This document shows positions 10,290-19,247 of a stretch of DNA of 64,000 nucleotides, piece by piece. The notes beneath the pieces were generated by a model that saw only the letters and a list, made by a program, of their open reading frames with translations, made no database searches and had not been told where the DNA came from. Each line of letters begins with the position of its first letter. Within the stretch, counting starts at the first letter, position 1. The stretch is from contig CP136066.1 in the NCBI GenBank assembly GCA_032622095.1, forward strand, positions 174,901,164 to 174,965,163, written 5' to 3'. Made by a program: the position numbers and the translations under genes. The stretch is from Siphonodentalium dalli. Its lineage: Eukaryota; Mollusca; Scaphopoda; Gadilida; Siphonodentaliidae.

Positions 10290-10930
10290 ACCAAAGGGGA
10301 GTGTCATGGGATAGTTGACGTGAGATGTCTTAAAAGGACACTAATAATTAATTTAACTAAATAATTATTTATATATACCCAAAATGGTTCGAATCTGGTC
10401 GATAAAATTTATTCAAGTGGGTAAATTGACCAGATGAGTGTCACGGGATATGTACCGTTGACCTCAGACTACTTAAAGAGCCACCGATAAACAATTTTAA
10501 TTAAATAATTAATCATATACCCAATACGGTTTGACCCTGACCGTTGAAAATTGGCATGCAGTGGAGACTTGACACATGGAGTATCATTGGATAGCTGCCG
10601 TTGACCCAAAAGGGTAACTTAAAGATTATATTATCATAAATTAGAAATAAAGAGCTTTCCATATCATCTCAGACGATATGTAGGAACATTGGTACACAGG
10701 GGTCACCTGATCAGAATAATATAATGGTTAAAGGGGGGGGGGGGTCTAATAAATTAGTTTAACATATATTAGGCTTCAATGAAGAGCGTTCATTATCAAT
10801 TCAGAATATGTGGGGAAATTTGCACAGAGACGTAATTTGTCGTGGGACAGATGACGTTGGCCTCAGATGACTTAAAGATTAACAATAACTAATAATTATC
10901 AATAAATATGTGTTATATACCCAATGTGTT
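10290..10930. repeat. Diverged tandem repeat, about 130-150 bp unit
   Basis: At least four degenerate copies of a unit containing 'ggatagttgacgtgagat...cttaaag...aataattaa...tatacccaa' (near 10300, 10440, 10580 and 10850). Copies are highly diverged. They lie upstream of the Helitron-like end and may be its internal minisatellite. Confidence 0.5.
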
Positions 10931-11253
10931 TGTATCGATTCGTGTATATACTGTCGTTTTGATTTTTCACGCGATTGATGTGACGTCAGTTCATTCATGA
11001 TTTTGAACCAGTCAACGACGTCACGATCGCCTTGTATCGCAACTGCAGTAACGATACAGATGTTTTTATTGCGAATTCGTTATCGCCAATGTTATCAGGG
11101 AATTTAATAGGAAATGGTAGATACAGAGCGTTTATTGTCAACTTAAACTACAGCGGTAACTTTATCCGGAGAGTATCATGCAATATGTGATGTTTATCTC
11201 GGGTGACTAATAATTAATTTAAATGACGGGGGCACTAATAATTTACTCATTAT

Positions 11254-11283
11254 TTACCCGCGCAACACCGGGATCCCAGCTAG
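11254..11283 (+). mobile_element. Helitron-like 3' terminus (hairpin then CTAG)
   Basis: A small GC-rich stem (CCCG...CGGG, about 11257-11272) is followed a few bases later by CTAG at 11280-11283 and then T. Helitron 3' ends have exactly this layout: a short hairpin, about 10 nt, CTRR, with insertion before T. The matching 5' TC end was not found; the element probably covers part of 10.1-11.28 kb, including the tandem repeat. No Rep/helicase coding is present, so it is non-autonomous. Confidence 0.5.
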
Positions 11284-11299
11284 TTTAGATCACAATCCG

Positions 11300-12025
11300 T
11301 TGACCATTGGGTCCAGTGGATTATACATTTATCATGCATCTATCCATAATTATACAACCGTCTGCCGAGCCGTCCCGTCGTACATCGGGCCATCCGTCAA
11401 TCCATCTATACATATGCATATGTCCCCGAGCCGTTTAGTCGTATATATCGTGTCGTCCGTCAATCCATCCAGTCATATACATCCGTCCACCGAACCGTCT
11501 AGTTGCACATCATCCATCCATTCTCCCATACACCGGAAATAAGATAACTGGTAAAACATAGCATTTTGCTGATCAAATGTTGGAAATTCTATACAATTTA
11601 ATAGCTCCTATAGCATGTTGATGCCCATATATTGTGTTGATGAACTGGATCTATTTGTTCATTAACTGATTCCTTATTAAATGAAACTACCTTTCAAAAT
11701 GGATGAGTTGGTATTCACGTTCCCAATTTGCATATCATTTTGCTACACACAACAACAAAGTTAGTGTACACCCTGCCAATCCATACATACAGCTATCCAT
11801 CGTTCCATCAATCCAACCAACCAAACAACCATCCATCCATCAATCAATGCATAACCATGCACATCAATGTATCCATACATACATCAATCCATCCAACCAT
11901 CCATCCAGACACCCGTCGATCGATCGATCCATCAATCAAACAATCATAAAATCCGTCCACCAATCACCCAATCAATTCATGAATATTTCTATGACCCCCA
12001 CCCATACATCCGTTTATTGATCCAT
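11300..12025. repeat. Degenerate CATC / CCGT tetranucleotide repeats
   Basis: Two simple-sequence patches, 11360-11530 (CCGTCCATC-like) and 11770-12025 (ATCC/ATCA-like), separated by ordinary AT-rich sequence. Open frames across them are artefacts of the stop-poor repeat (runs of Ser, His, Pro and Ile). Confidence 0.75.
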
Positions 12026-13428
12026 ACAGCCAGTTGACAGCATGTGCCACCAATGTTCCCAGACATATGTGGATGTGGTGGTTAGAGGGTTCACAAAATG
12101 AAGCCCTGGTGGGACTTTACGTTACTAAGATCTAATCCACATTGCAGTATTCTTTGTCCACTGCATCATTACCCTGCTACTAGAGCCATACATGTAATGG
12201 AGCAACCGAACAAGGTGTCACATGGGTATAGTAGAACACACACACCTGTCTCAAGTCACCCCTTGTGAGAGTGGCATGTTTGAACAAGCGAATTTGTTTT
12301 GGGGGGGGGGGGCTAGCCCCGGGATGGTCGAACACTATTTTTTTCACATCTATATATATAATATATTAACCAAATAGAACTCTTTGCAACGTGGTGGAGG
12401 TAGTTGGGGGGGGGGGCTACATTCTTGTTAGTTAATGTGGGATATACCTGGAATCTCCAGTGATCGTCTGTCGCGCGTTCTGATATTAAATGGCACTCTA
12501 ATAAGACCCTAGCTGGTTCATTTACCAACACAGTGACACTGCGACAGGGACGTTGTGTGTGGGAGGGACGGTGCACATTATAGTCAGTCATCGTGGGGTA
12601 TATAGCTGGAAACACCAGTGGTCGTCTGTCGCACGTTCTGATATATCACTGTCCACTCAAAGCCCACTGATTCATAATCAACCCATGGTCATGAGGAGCG
12701 TGTGTGCGTCTGTGGGTGAGGGAGTGTGTGTGTGTGTGGGGGGGGGGGGGTGATGGTGGGGTGACCACTTCAGTGATATTGGTCCAGATTGTGTCTCCAG
12801 CAATCATCCTTTTCGCGTTAGGCTACAAAATTATTATGTCAGCTCAGACTCAGCTGGTCCTTTCGTTGTTCATAGGCCACTGATTCTGCTATAGCATTGT
12901 GATACCGGTTCGAAAACGTTTGTGCTATATAATTGTCGTCATGTTGTAGCATAATGTGAAAGGGATGAGTGCATGAGACGTACAAGCTGCTCCATTATCA
13001 CTGAAGCCTCTATGTTTTGAGAGTTTAAGTGGAACAAAACGGAGAAGTGTGGAGTTTGGGATGATACCCGGGAAGATTTGAAAGGGCTGTCAGCCCTCTC
13101 CCACAACCCACTTTAGTTATGCTGCAGTACCAGCGAAGAGCGTATGTGCAGGGTTGAATGTAGAACAAAACTGAGTATGATTATATATCAAGTTATAGAA
13201 ACTTTTCAAACGTTAGCCATTGTCAACGTGATCCAACACCGTAAGACAGTAATCTCGATTGGATTGGCCAATCCATAATCTGATTTGTCATATTAAGTAA
13301 GCTGATATATCAGATTAGTAATCTGCAGTATCTTTGAAAACCGACGAAAATCCTATATCGGAATTACGTCTCTAGAACTCTAAAATTAGGTTCTGTGCTG
13401 AAGGGATTCCCTCCATTTCATTGGGGGA
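12026..13428. repeat. Non-coding; poly-G tracts and a diverged threefold repeat
   Basis: Long G runs at 12301-12312, 12406-12416 and 12738-12750. Between and after them three related blocks of about 150-170 bp repeat (12420-12545, 12575-12710, 12760-12900), sharing 'ccagtgatcgtctgtcgc' and 'ctgattc' patches. The rest to 13428 shows no gene; a small palindromic TGATATATCA patch occurs near 13302. Confidence 0.5.
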
Positions 13429-13719
13429 GTGACGCAGACTGCTAGTGATTTCATTGGTTTATGGCATAGCAGATCACGTCAGAGATCAGAGGTCAATGAA
13501 GTGTTGACAAGTTCCCCACGCATTGTCAAACTGGGACTGTGGACTGGATACACCCATATCAGTCCGGAAGCTTTGCCTGATGAAAAAGATGAAACACCAT
13601 CTAGGAAAAAGAGTGATGCAGAAAGATTGTCTGTCGATGAATCTCCACCACCACGACCAGACGAGGACACCGAAGACTCCGGAGTATCTTTTATGAATAG
13701 TTTATTTGCCAAGTCATAA
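13429..13719 (+). pseudogene. Relic reading frame related to the ORF at 16.7-17.4 kb
   Basis: Open for 97 codons but with no ATG near its start, so a fragment. The segment DETPSRKKSDAERL matches KKTPSRKKRDTERL of the minus-strand ORF at 16661-17449. After it the two diverge, here to an acidic Pro/Ser tail. It appears to be a broken copy of the same family inserted in the opposite orientation. Function unknown. Confidence 0.4.
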
Positions 13720-14104
13720 TTTAACATGAAACAGGCAAAACAAAGAACATAATTATATACACAATATACAGAAGGAATACAGATGCGTTCCAATCGCGCG
13801 CATCATCACAACACAAGTATGAATGCGTCATATGTTATATACTGTTATATACCTATACTATTTATAGATTTATGAATACATCGCACTGATGTCAGCCCCT
13901 CAGTGAGTAGAGTGGAGAATATACGATCTCCCTCATTTGTCATAGGAGACACGGGCAGTACGATGTATGTTTGGGCATATGTGGACATAATTATGTGATT
14001 ATTCATCTGACAAATACAAACAAGTCCAAACTGTTGTTGAATTTATATGCTGGACATTCATACAAATTTCAATCTAGTAACTACTCACGGTGGGTATTCC
14101 GTTA
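13720..14104. other. Non-coding, includes the 3' UTR of the adjacent minus-strand LINE fragment
   Basis: No gene seen. Read on the minus strand, the part next to 14105 follows the LINE stop codon and is presumably its 3' UTR; the end of that element was not resolved. Confidence 0.4.
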
Positions 14105-14655
14105 TCAAAAACAGCCTAGTTCCTTGAAAGCGCATTTCAGGAATATACAAACTCGTTTTAGGATGGTCATATTCTCAATAGATATTAATCGGTAGAATTT
14201 CTCTCTGTTCGGCTTCTCCCAGTAATATTTAGGAATGAATTTCTCTCTAATTTTATCTAGTTGTTTGCATTGAATAACCAAGTGGTATTCATCACCAATA
14301 TCAATTTGGCACAGGTTGCATAGTCTCTCTAGTTTTGGTTGATTTTCCACCTCCCCCTCTCAATCGGGAGTCTGTGGTTCGAGGTGCGAATTTTCATGAG
14401 GAATTCGGCCAGATGATATGGAATTTCAATGAGATAACGGCTCATTTTTGGGTAATGTTTCAGGGATAAGTAGTTATGTCCGCGATTTGAAGTCATGGAA
14501 CCAAACCATTCTTGATTATTAGTATATTGAGCCAGAGCATTCACCTGACACCACACCCGGTCAAGAAACATCCGATCATGGAAACCTAGAAGCGGCACCA
14601 AAGTTCTACAAATAGCAAGAAAAATAGACCTATCACCAATAGGTGTTGATCTCAT
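14105..14655 (-). pseudogene. LINE fragment: C-terminal end of ORF2, one frameshift
   Basis: Minus-strand remnant of a second LINE copy or family. From 14655 down it reads through LAEFLMKIRTSNHRLPIERG, the conserved stretch before the C-terminal Cys/His motif. It shifts frame near 14340-14350 in a run of G, and continues with LCNLCQIDIGDEYHLVIQC (CX2C...HX4C) to a TGA at 14107-14105. The same order of motifs occurs at 9480-9757, but the sequences differ clearly, so this is a different family member. Truncated at its 5' side. Confidence 0.8.
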
Positions 14656-14665
14656 CCTAAGAACA

Positions 14666-14824
14666 ATGAGTGAAGCCGGACCTTCTGCACCTTCAAATTC
14701 ATCTCCTACTTCACCACCGAAGAAAAAAGGAAGGGAAATAAGAAAAGAAAAAAGAAATATAACAAAGAAAACAACAGCTAGAATTCCATTCCACCTGACA
14801 CCTGGCCAGACACATGTAGGGTAG
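14666..14824 (+). CDS. Short Ser/Pro- and Lys-rich ORF, doubtful
   Basis: A 52-codon frame from ATG 14666. It begins with a Ser/Pro-rich stretch (GPSAPSNSSPTSPPKKK) followed by a strongly basic segment. The composition resembles the C-terminal tail of the ORF at 16661-17449, but low-complexity likeness is weak evidence. No known domain. Confidence 0.2.
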   Translation: MSEAGPSAPSNSSPTSPPKKKGREIRKEKRNITKKTTARIPFHLTPGQTHVG

Positions 14825-14857
14825 AGACAGATAACAAGAAAAACTCAAGACAGGGCG

Positions 14858-14905
14858 TAAGGGCGACACTCGGATGAGCCCACCCTGTCCTCGTGCCGCC
14901 CTTAT
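14858..14905. repeat. Short GC-rich inverted repeat
   Basis: TAAGGGCGACAC at 14858-14869 pairs with GTGCCGCCCTTA at 14893-14904 with one mismatch. It is a modest hairpin in otherwise AT-rich DNA; role unknown. Confidence 0.5.
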
Positions 14906-15299
14906 ATTGATGGAGCGTTTTGATGATTTATTCCCATAACAAATCTGAATGTATTCTTATTTATTTTCATAAAATGGTCGATAATCTGAGACTAGCCCAC
15001 GCAGCACATTAAGTCAGTCCGATATAAGACTTCCAAAATCTTATCTGCGACAAAGTGATCGATATAAATAACTGGTTTCAGATTCAATTCGGCTAAACTT
15101 TGAAAATCACGCTAAATTATTCTGCTGACCGATTTAGTCAGATTAGGTCAACAATTTGTAACTTCCTGTTCGTGATACACTCCAGAGATCTCTGCATTAT
15201 TACATGGGATTATTGGGATATAAACCGGGTGACCCAATTGGCAGTTGACCAATCACCAAACAAGATTTAGTGCATCGCAGACAGGCTATGTAAATATTC

Positions 15300-15396
15300 T
15301 GATATCTCAGATTAATTACTCTGATATATCAGAACACTAATCTGATATATCAGATTAATAACTGAAGAGGATGTGGCGGTTCTATACGCCCCCGTA
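15300..15396. mobile_element. Solo terminal arm related to the palindrome-array element at 36184-38663
   Basis: Three copies of a TGATATATCA-type palindrome (TCTGATATATCAGA variants at 15298-15355) lead into 'aactgaagaggatgtggcgg' and end ...CCCCCGTA at 15396. The same order of palindromes, CTGAAGAGG, GTGGCGGTTC and a terminal GTA forms the right end of the element at 38663. The opposite end was not found nearby, so this is a solo or truncated arm of a related family. Confidence 0.6.
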
Positions 15397-15946
15397 TAAA
15401 GGTGTCTGGAATATGACTACCTATTTTAACCAAGGCTACACTCCTGACTCCGACGGCGTCAATAGGTACAATGTTTCAACTTTTAAGTTTGGAGGCAATC
15501 AGCGATGCATATGTTTAGGACAAATTAATTTTATTTCCTCCATTAAACCCCATTCCTGACTCCGACGACACCATGCACTTTGAATCATATATAAGATTCC
15601 GTATACAGTGGATATTACATTATATAAAAGTTTGGTGGTAATCGACGACAAAAACATTTTAACAGTTGTTTGTGTCATTTCGGCCCCCATACCGGCCATG
15701 GATGCCACCACTTAGTTATATTCAAACCACGCTATTATATTCCATATATCATGGCTATGACTATATACATTTATATATTAAGTTTTGTAGTAGTCGACGA
15801 CAACAACAAATTTTATTAATGTTGACGACCCTCCCTCAGCCCCCGACTCAGATTCGGGCGGCGTCATATTATGCATTTTTAAAAACATATCAAAATATTA
15901 CCCATATCATGGAGATGGCTTTATACCATAATTGCCTGTTTTATTA
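15397..15946. repeat. Diverged tandem repeat, about 150-170 bp unit
   Basis: Blocks sharing 'cctgactccgacg', 'gtcgacgacaa' and 'cggcccccat'-like patches recur near 15440, 15550-15690 and 15790-15860. No coding capacity recognised. Confidence 0.4.
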
Positions 15947-16430
15947 TGTGTATAACACCTATTTAGTAAATTTCATATTTACTGTGGGTATACAGCTTCC
16001 CATTGTGGGTATAAATTTCTACTGTATATGGGTGTAAATGTTCAAACGTAATTTCACGTGTTAAACGTGTATACCCATGGTAGAACTATATAATGATTAG
16101 CAAAATAGTTCCTATGTCACATTCATTTACAATTGAAGTTGTAATGATATCAATTAGATATGAGGAAAATTGTCTGCAATTCAATCAAATGTAGCTTGCT
16201 AGTGTTATATGAAATAGGAAACATGAATGGTAATTCCAAGTGACTGATCGCTCAGAAACGGGCTGATGTCATGACGTAAATATTTGCATCACTACGCGTG
16301 AAGCACATTCCTCATAGCCTCTTGTTTGTATCTCTCGGTGAGGACAGGGTATACCGGTACATTAAAAGTCAACAACGGAGTAGTTGAATTCGCGGAACAA
16401 ATCAAAAATGATAATTATGGCATAAATAAA
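15947..16430. repeat. Left direct-repeat copy flanking the ORF-bearing element
   Basis: This stretch matches 17700-18255 in the same orientation at roughly 75-80 percent by eye: 'ctgtgggtataaatttcta' repeats, 'gtagaacta', 'gatatcaatt', 'catgacgtaaa', 'gcatcactacgcgtg', then 'atggcataaa'. It precedes the hairpin at 16433. Confidence 0.7.
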
Positions 16431-16507
16431 ATACACCGATAGTAGCCGAGAGTACAAAATTTTCACAATTCCACTCGTGGTGAAAATTTTGTATTCTCGG
16501 TTGTTGA
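16424..16507. repeat. Terminal hairpin of the ORF-bearing element (left side)
   Basis: AGCCGAGAGTACAAAATTTT (from 16448) pairs with a near-exact inverse ending in TTCTCGGTT at about 16502, around a short loop. The same outer motif (agtagccgagagtac) appears inverted at 17518-17546 and as a pair at 18252-18362, so it behaves as a shared terminal motif of a mobile family. Confidence 0.65.
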
Positions 16508-16660
16508 GTCGTTTCCGGCCGAAGGCCGGGTAGGGTGGTCGGACTGCAGTGTGCAAGTCCCTTCACCCTTCCTTGGTTTTTTTCCGATGAAAATCGAACA
16601 TGTTGGCTGTCGTAGGTGTTGTGGTTGGAGGCAAGGCGGCGAAAGCGTGGTGGAGGAGTC

Positions 16661-17449
16661 TTAGCGGCGGTTGTTTTGTTTCTTTTTATTTCTCTTTCTC
16701 TTTTTTGGCGGTGGTTCGGATGGTGATGTTTGCAAACTTGGAGTCGGACGATTCATGATCTTTTCGGTTTCGGCTTGTACTAATTCGGCTTTTCTTACTG
16801 CTTCTTGTGCTCTCGCTACAATTTCCATTAAGTTCTTTTGTCTTTCTTCTTTTTCGGAGTCGGATGTGTCGTCGCAGTCAGAGTCGGAATCAGATGTGTC
16901 GTCGGGGTTGGAGTCAGATGTGTCTTCGGGGTTGGAGTCAGATGTGTATTCGGAGTCGGAAGTGTCTTCGGAGTCGGATGTATCTTCGGTGTCGGATGTT
17001 GGTGCTTCGTTTGCTGTAGGAGAGGCAGGTGAAGACTCCGGTTCGGTGTAATCCGGCGTCTTCGGGTTGAAAAAGGAGATGTCCGCGTCTATCCGTGGCG
17101 ATGGGGAGTCCATTACCACTTCGGGCGGTGAATCGATCACGGCTGCGCGGGAGGTGTCGCCTGGTGTGGCATCAGTCGATTTCCTCTTTTTCCACGCAGC
17201 CAATCTCTCTGTGTCTCTCTTTTTCCTGGATGGAGTCTTTTTCTTTCGCTTCTTCCTAGCTGGTTTGGTAGTTTCCAGACCTCTCCCGGTAGAGAGCCCT
17301 GATAAGGGATTTGCCGGGCAGGACTGGAAGTCCAAAACCAACTGGTATCCGCCTTTGTGTGCATGGAGTGACCAGCTCACACAAGGCGCGACATGCATGG
17401 AGTCCAGCATTGTTGTGATAGCATTCGGGAATTTCGGTGGCGTAGTCAT
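16661..17449 (-). CDS. 262-residue ORF, possible gag-like or accessory protein of a mobile element
   Basis: Intact ORF, ATG at 17449 and stop just below 16661; the frame is open further upstream to a TAG near 17535 but that ATG is the first. N-terminal residues 10-45 include a CVSWSLH...YQLVLDF block. Residues 60-90 are very basic (KKRKKKTPSRKKRDTERL). Residues 150-200 are an acidic DTSDS/NPEDTSDS repeat. Residues 205-230 look helical (NLMEIVARAQEAVRKAEL), and the tail is basic (PPPKKRKRNKKKQNNRR). An aromatic/strand block followed by K-x-P-S-x-x-x-R-D-x-x-R-L occurs, as far as I recall, in ORFs of marine-invertebrate repeats; I cannot name the family. It is more GC-rich than its flanks and lies between direct repeats and inverted terminal motifs. 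Nucleic-acid binding is likely from the charge; nothing more can be said. Confidence 0.5.
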   Translation of the reverse strand: MTTPPKFPNAITTMLDSMHVAPCVSWSLHAHKGGYQLVLDFQSCPANPLSGLSTGRGLETTKPARKKRKKKTPSRKKRDTERLAAWKKRKSTDATPGDTSRAAVIDSPPEVVMDSPSPRIDADISFFNPKTPDYTEPESSPASPTANEAPTSDTEDTSDSEDTSDSEYTSDSNPEDTSDSNPDDTSDSDSDCDDTSDSEKEERQKNLMEIVARAQEAVRKAELVQAETEKIMNRPTPSLQTSPSEPPPKKRKRNKKKQNNRR

Positions 17450-17517
17450 CCTGAGAGGTGGCGATCCTAACTCTCTGGTGGTCCGACCTGCTGATGGACG
17501 AGTGTCTGTTTGAAAAT

Positions 17518-17546
17518 GCTGTATTCTCGGCTACTGTGGGTGTATC
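17518..17546. repeat. Right inverted terminal motif of the ORF-bearing element
   Basis: TGTATTCTCGGCTACTGTGG and flanks are the reverse complement of the motif at 16424-16456 (tacaccgatagtagccgaga). With it they bracket the 262-codon ORF as a unit of about 1.1 kb. Confidence 0.55.
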
Positions 17547-17699
17547 CTATATATGCATGTCAGTTAGGTGGACATCGGTGCCAAAACAAATTTGATAGAA
17601 GTTGGTACCCCCCCCCCCTTCTTAAGCCATGAAGCCGAGAAGCTAACATCGTCAGTTTATAAATTTGTAACCAACACCAACTTATGCCACTATTGCCTA
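17547..17699. other. Spacer between mobile-unit copies
   Basis: Short AT-rich spacer with a C9 run near 17610; no feature recognised. Confidence 0.4.
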
Positions 17700-18362
17700 T
17701 GTTAGTGTGTGTATAACACACATCTTGTAAATATCATCTTTACGCCCTACTGTGGGTATAAATTTCTACTGTGGGTATCAATTTCTACTGTGGGTGTAAA
17801 TTTTCAAACGCCACTTGATGGGTTGAACGTTTACATCCATAGTAGAACTACATCGCAGTTAACAAAATATTTCTTCTGTTACAATTATTTTTAATTTGAA
17901 GTTGTTATAATATCAATTTAATATGATGAAAATTGCCTGTAGTTCAATAAAACATAACTTGCTACTGTCATATGAACAAGGAAACATATACATGGGAATT
18001 TGAAGTGATGTATCGTTGGCAAGCTCCATGTGGAGTTCAGTCCCCTGCTACGCAAGTCATTGCGTAGGGGGGCTGAACTCTGTTTAGCATCTTGGATCGA
18101 TGGTCATGACGTAAAATTATGCATCACTACGCGTGACGAACATTCCTTGTAATGTTGTGTTTAGGTGAAGATACAAATTGCATGTCAAAGTAAAGAGCGG
18201 TGGAGTTGAATTGGCAGAACAAATAAAAACAAATAATGATGGCATAAACAAATACACCCACAGTAGTCGAGAGTACCAATTTTTCACCACACCTTCTATT
18301 GTGGTTAAAATCACAATTCCATTTGTGGTGGGAATTTTGCACTCTCGGCTACTATCGGAGTA
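17700..18362. mobile_element. Second copy of the mobile unit, without ORF
   Basis: 17700-18255 repeats 15947-16430. It is followed by the terminal hairpin (18252-18362), whose arms 'agtagtcgagagtacc' and 'gcactctcggctact' close directly on each other with no ORF between them. Thus this is the deletion derivative or empty form of the unit at 15947-17546. The copy opens with three tandem 'tactgtgggtataaattt' repeats (17749-17812). Confidence 0.65.
18033..18080. repeat. Hairpin present only in the second copy
   Basis: GAGTTCAGTCCCCTGCTACG (18033-18052) pairs with TGCGTAGGGGGGCTGAACTC (18061-18080). The corresponding place in the first copy (about 16240-16270) is shorter and lacks it, so it may be a small insertion. 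Confidence 0.6.
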
Positions 18363-18512
18363 TTCTATATCTTCCTCATAAAAAACAACTCCTGCCAGAC
18401 CCCTTTGGTACCCTCTAGATTTTTATATTTATATTGCGGACAGACATTCGCAAATATCTATAATATGATACATTTCATCGTGTATTTTTATTCTGTTAAT
18501 ATATAGAATACA

Positions 18513-18651
18513 CAGTAATGCCCTAAATAATCGACTCCTTAACCACAACATAATTATGGGTAATTTTTCAGGATATAGTCGGAAATATGGCTTGTTCAAG
18601 TTGCCATTCATCGGAAAGGAGTTAAGGGGTCGACTATTTAGGGCATTACTG
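18513..18651. mobile_element. 139-bp MITE, pogo/Tigger-like ends
   Basis: Terminal inverted repeats of 29 bp, only two mismatches, starting CAGTAATGCCCTAAATA. CAGT...CCCT... with a downstream TCGA is the style of pogo/Tigger ends. The right flank is TA, as expected; the left flank reads CA, so the TA duplication is not clean. No coding capacity; mobilised in trans if at all. Confidence 0.7.
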
Positions 18652-19247
18652 TATATCTGTTAATATATATATGTTTAGAAAGAACTACGATTGTATTCTA
18701 TATTTATACTGATGAATAAATTCAATTTAATTGAAAGCAGACAGTGTGTCGATTCACTGTACGAGAACAACGTGTTATAAATACAGTGTATAATATATCC
18801 ACAGCTTATTTCATTGTTGGTCCTTCCTTTGTGATACAGAGGTAAGATGAGATACAAAGGGAATTTTAGAGAGACATAAAGCTCGAGCTCGGAGACCAAC
18901 CACCCACCCATAACAAACCGATTGTATACAAACACCGCTAATAATGTAAACATCCGGGCGGGCATGCGCAACGGCGCAAGATCGTAATTTCAGAATAACA
19001 GTATACAGTAATGACCAGAATAGCTAACAAAGACATCTATCTCTCAGATAACATGACTAAAGTTTTATAAATCTGTGTTTCCTTACAGTTATATACCTAT
19101 AATGGGTCACAATAATATATCATTATTTTCCAGACATCTCATAAGGTGTTTAGTTATTTATATAAAAAAATAAGCTGTAAATAGTTGACAAATGACAGAA
19201 TAAATTCCATAATGGCAATGCTAGCTCCTCAAATACTATACTATAGA
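18652..19247. other. Non-coding spacer before the satellite
   Basis: AT-rich, several short open frames without motifs. No supported gene or repeat until the satellite begins near 19248. Confidence 0.5.

Noticed and set aside
10380-10400. tRNA-type B box (ggttcgaatctgg) suggesting a SINE
   Set aside because: No A box upstream, and sister copies of the tandem repeat lack the motif.
11300-12020. 80-105 codon Ser/His/Pro-rich ORFs
   Set aside because: Products of CATC-type simple repeats.
16671-17051. Plus-strand Ser-rich ORFs
   Set aside because: Antisense of the DTSDS repeat in the minus-strand ORF, which has the better organised protein.
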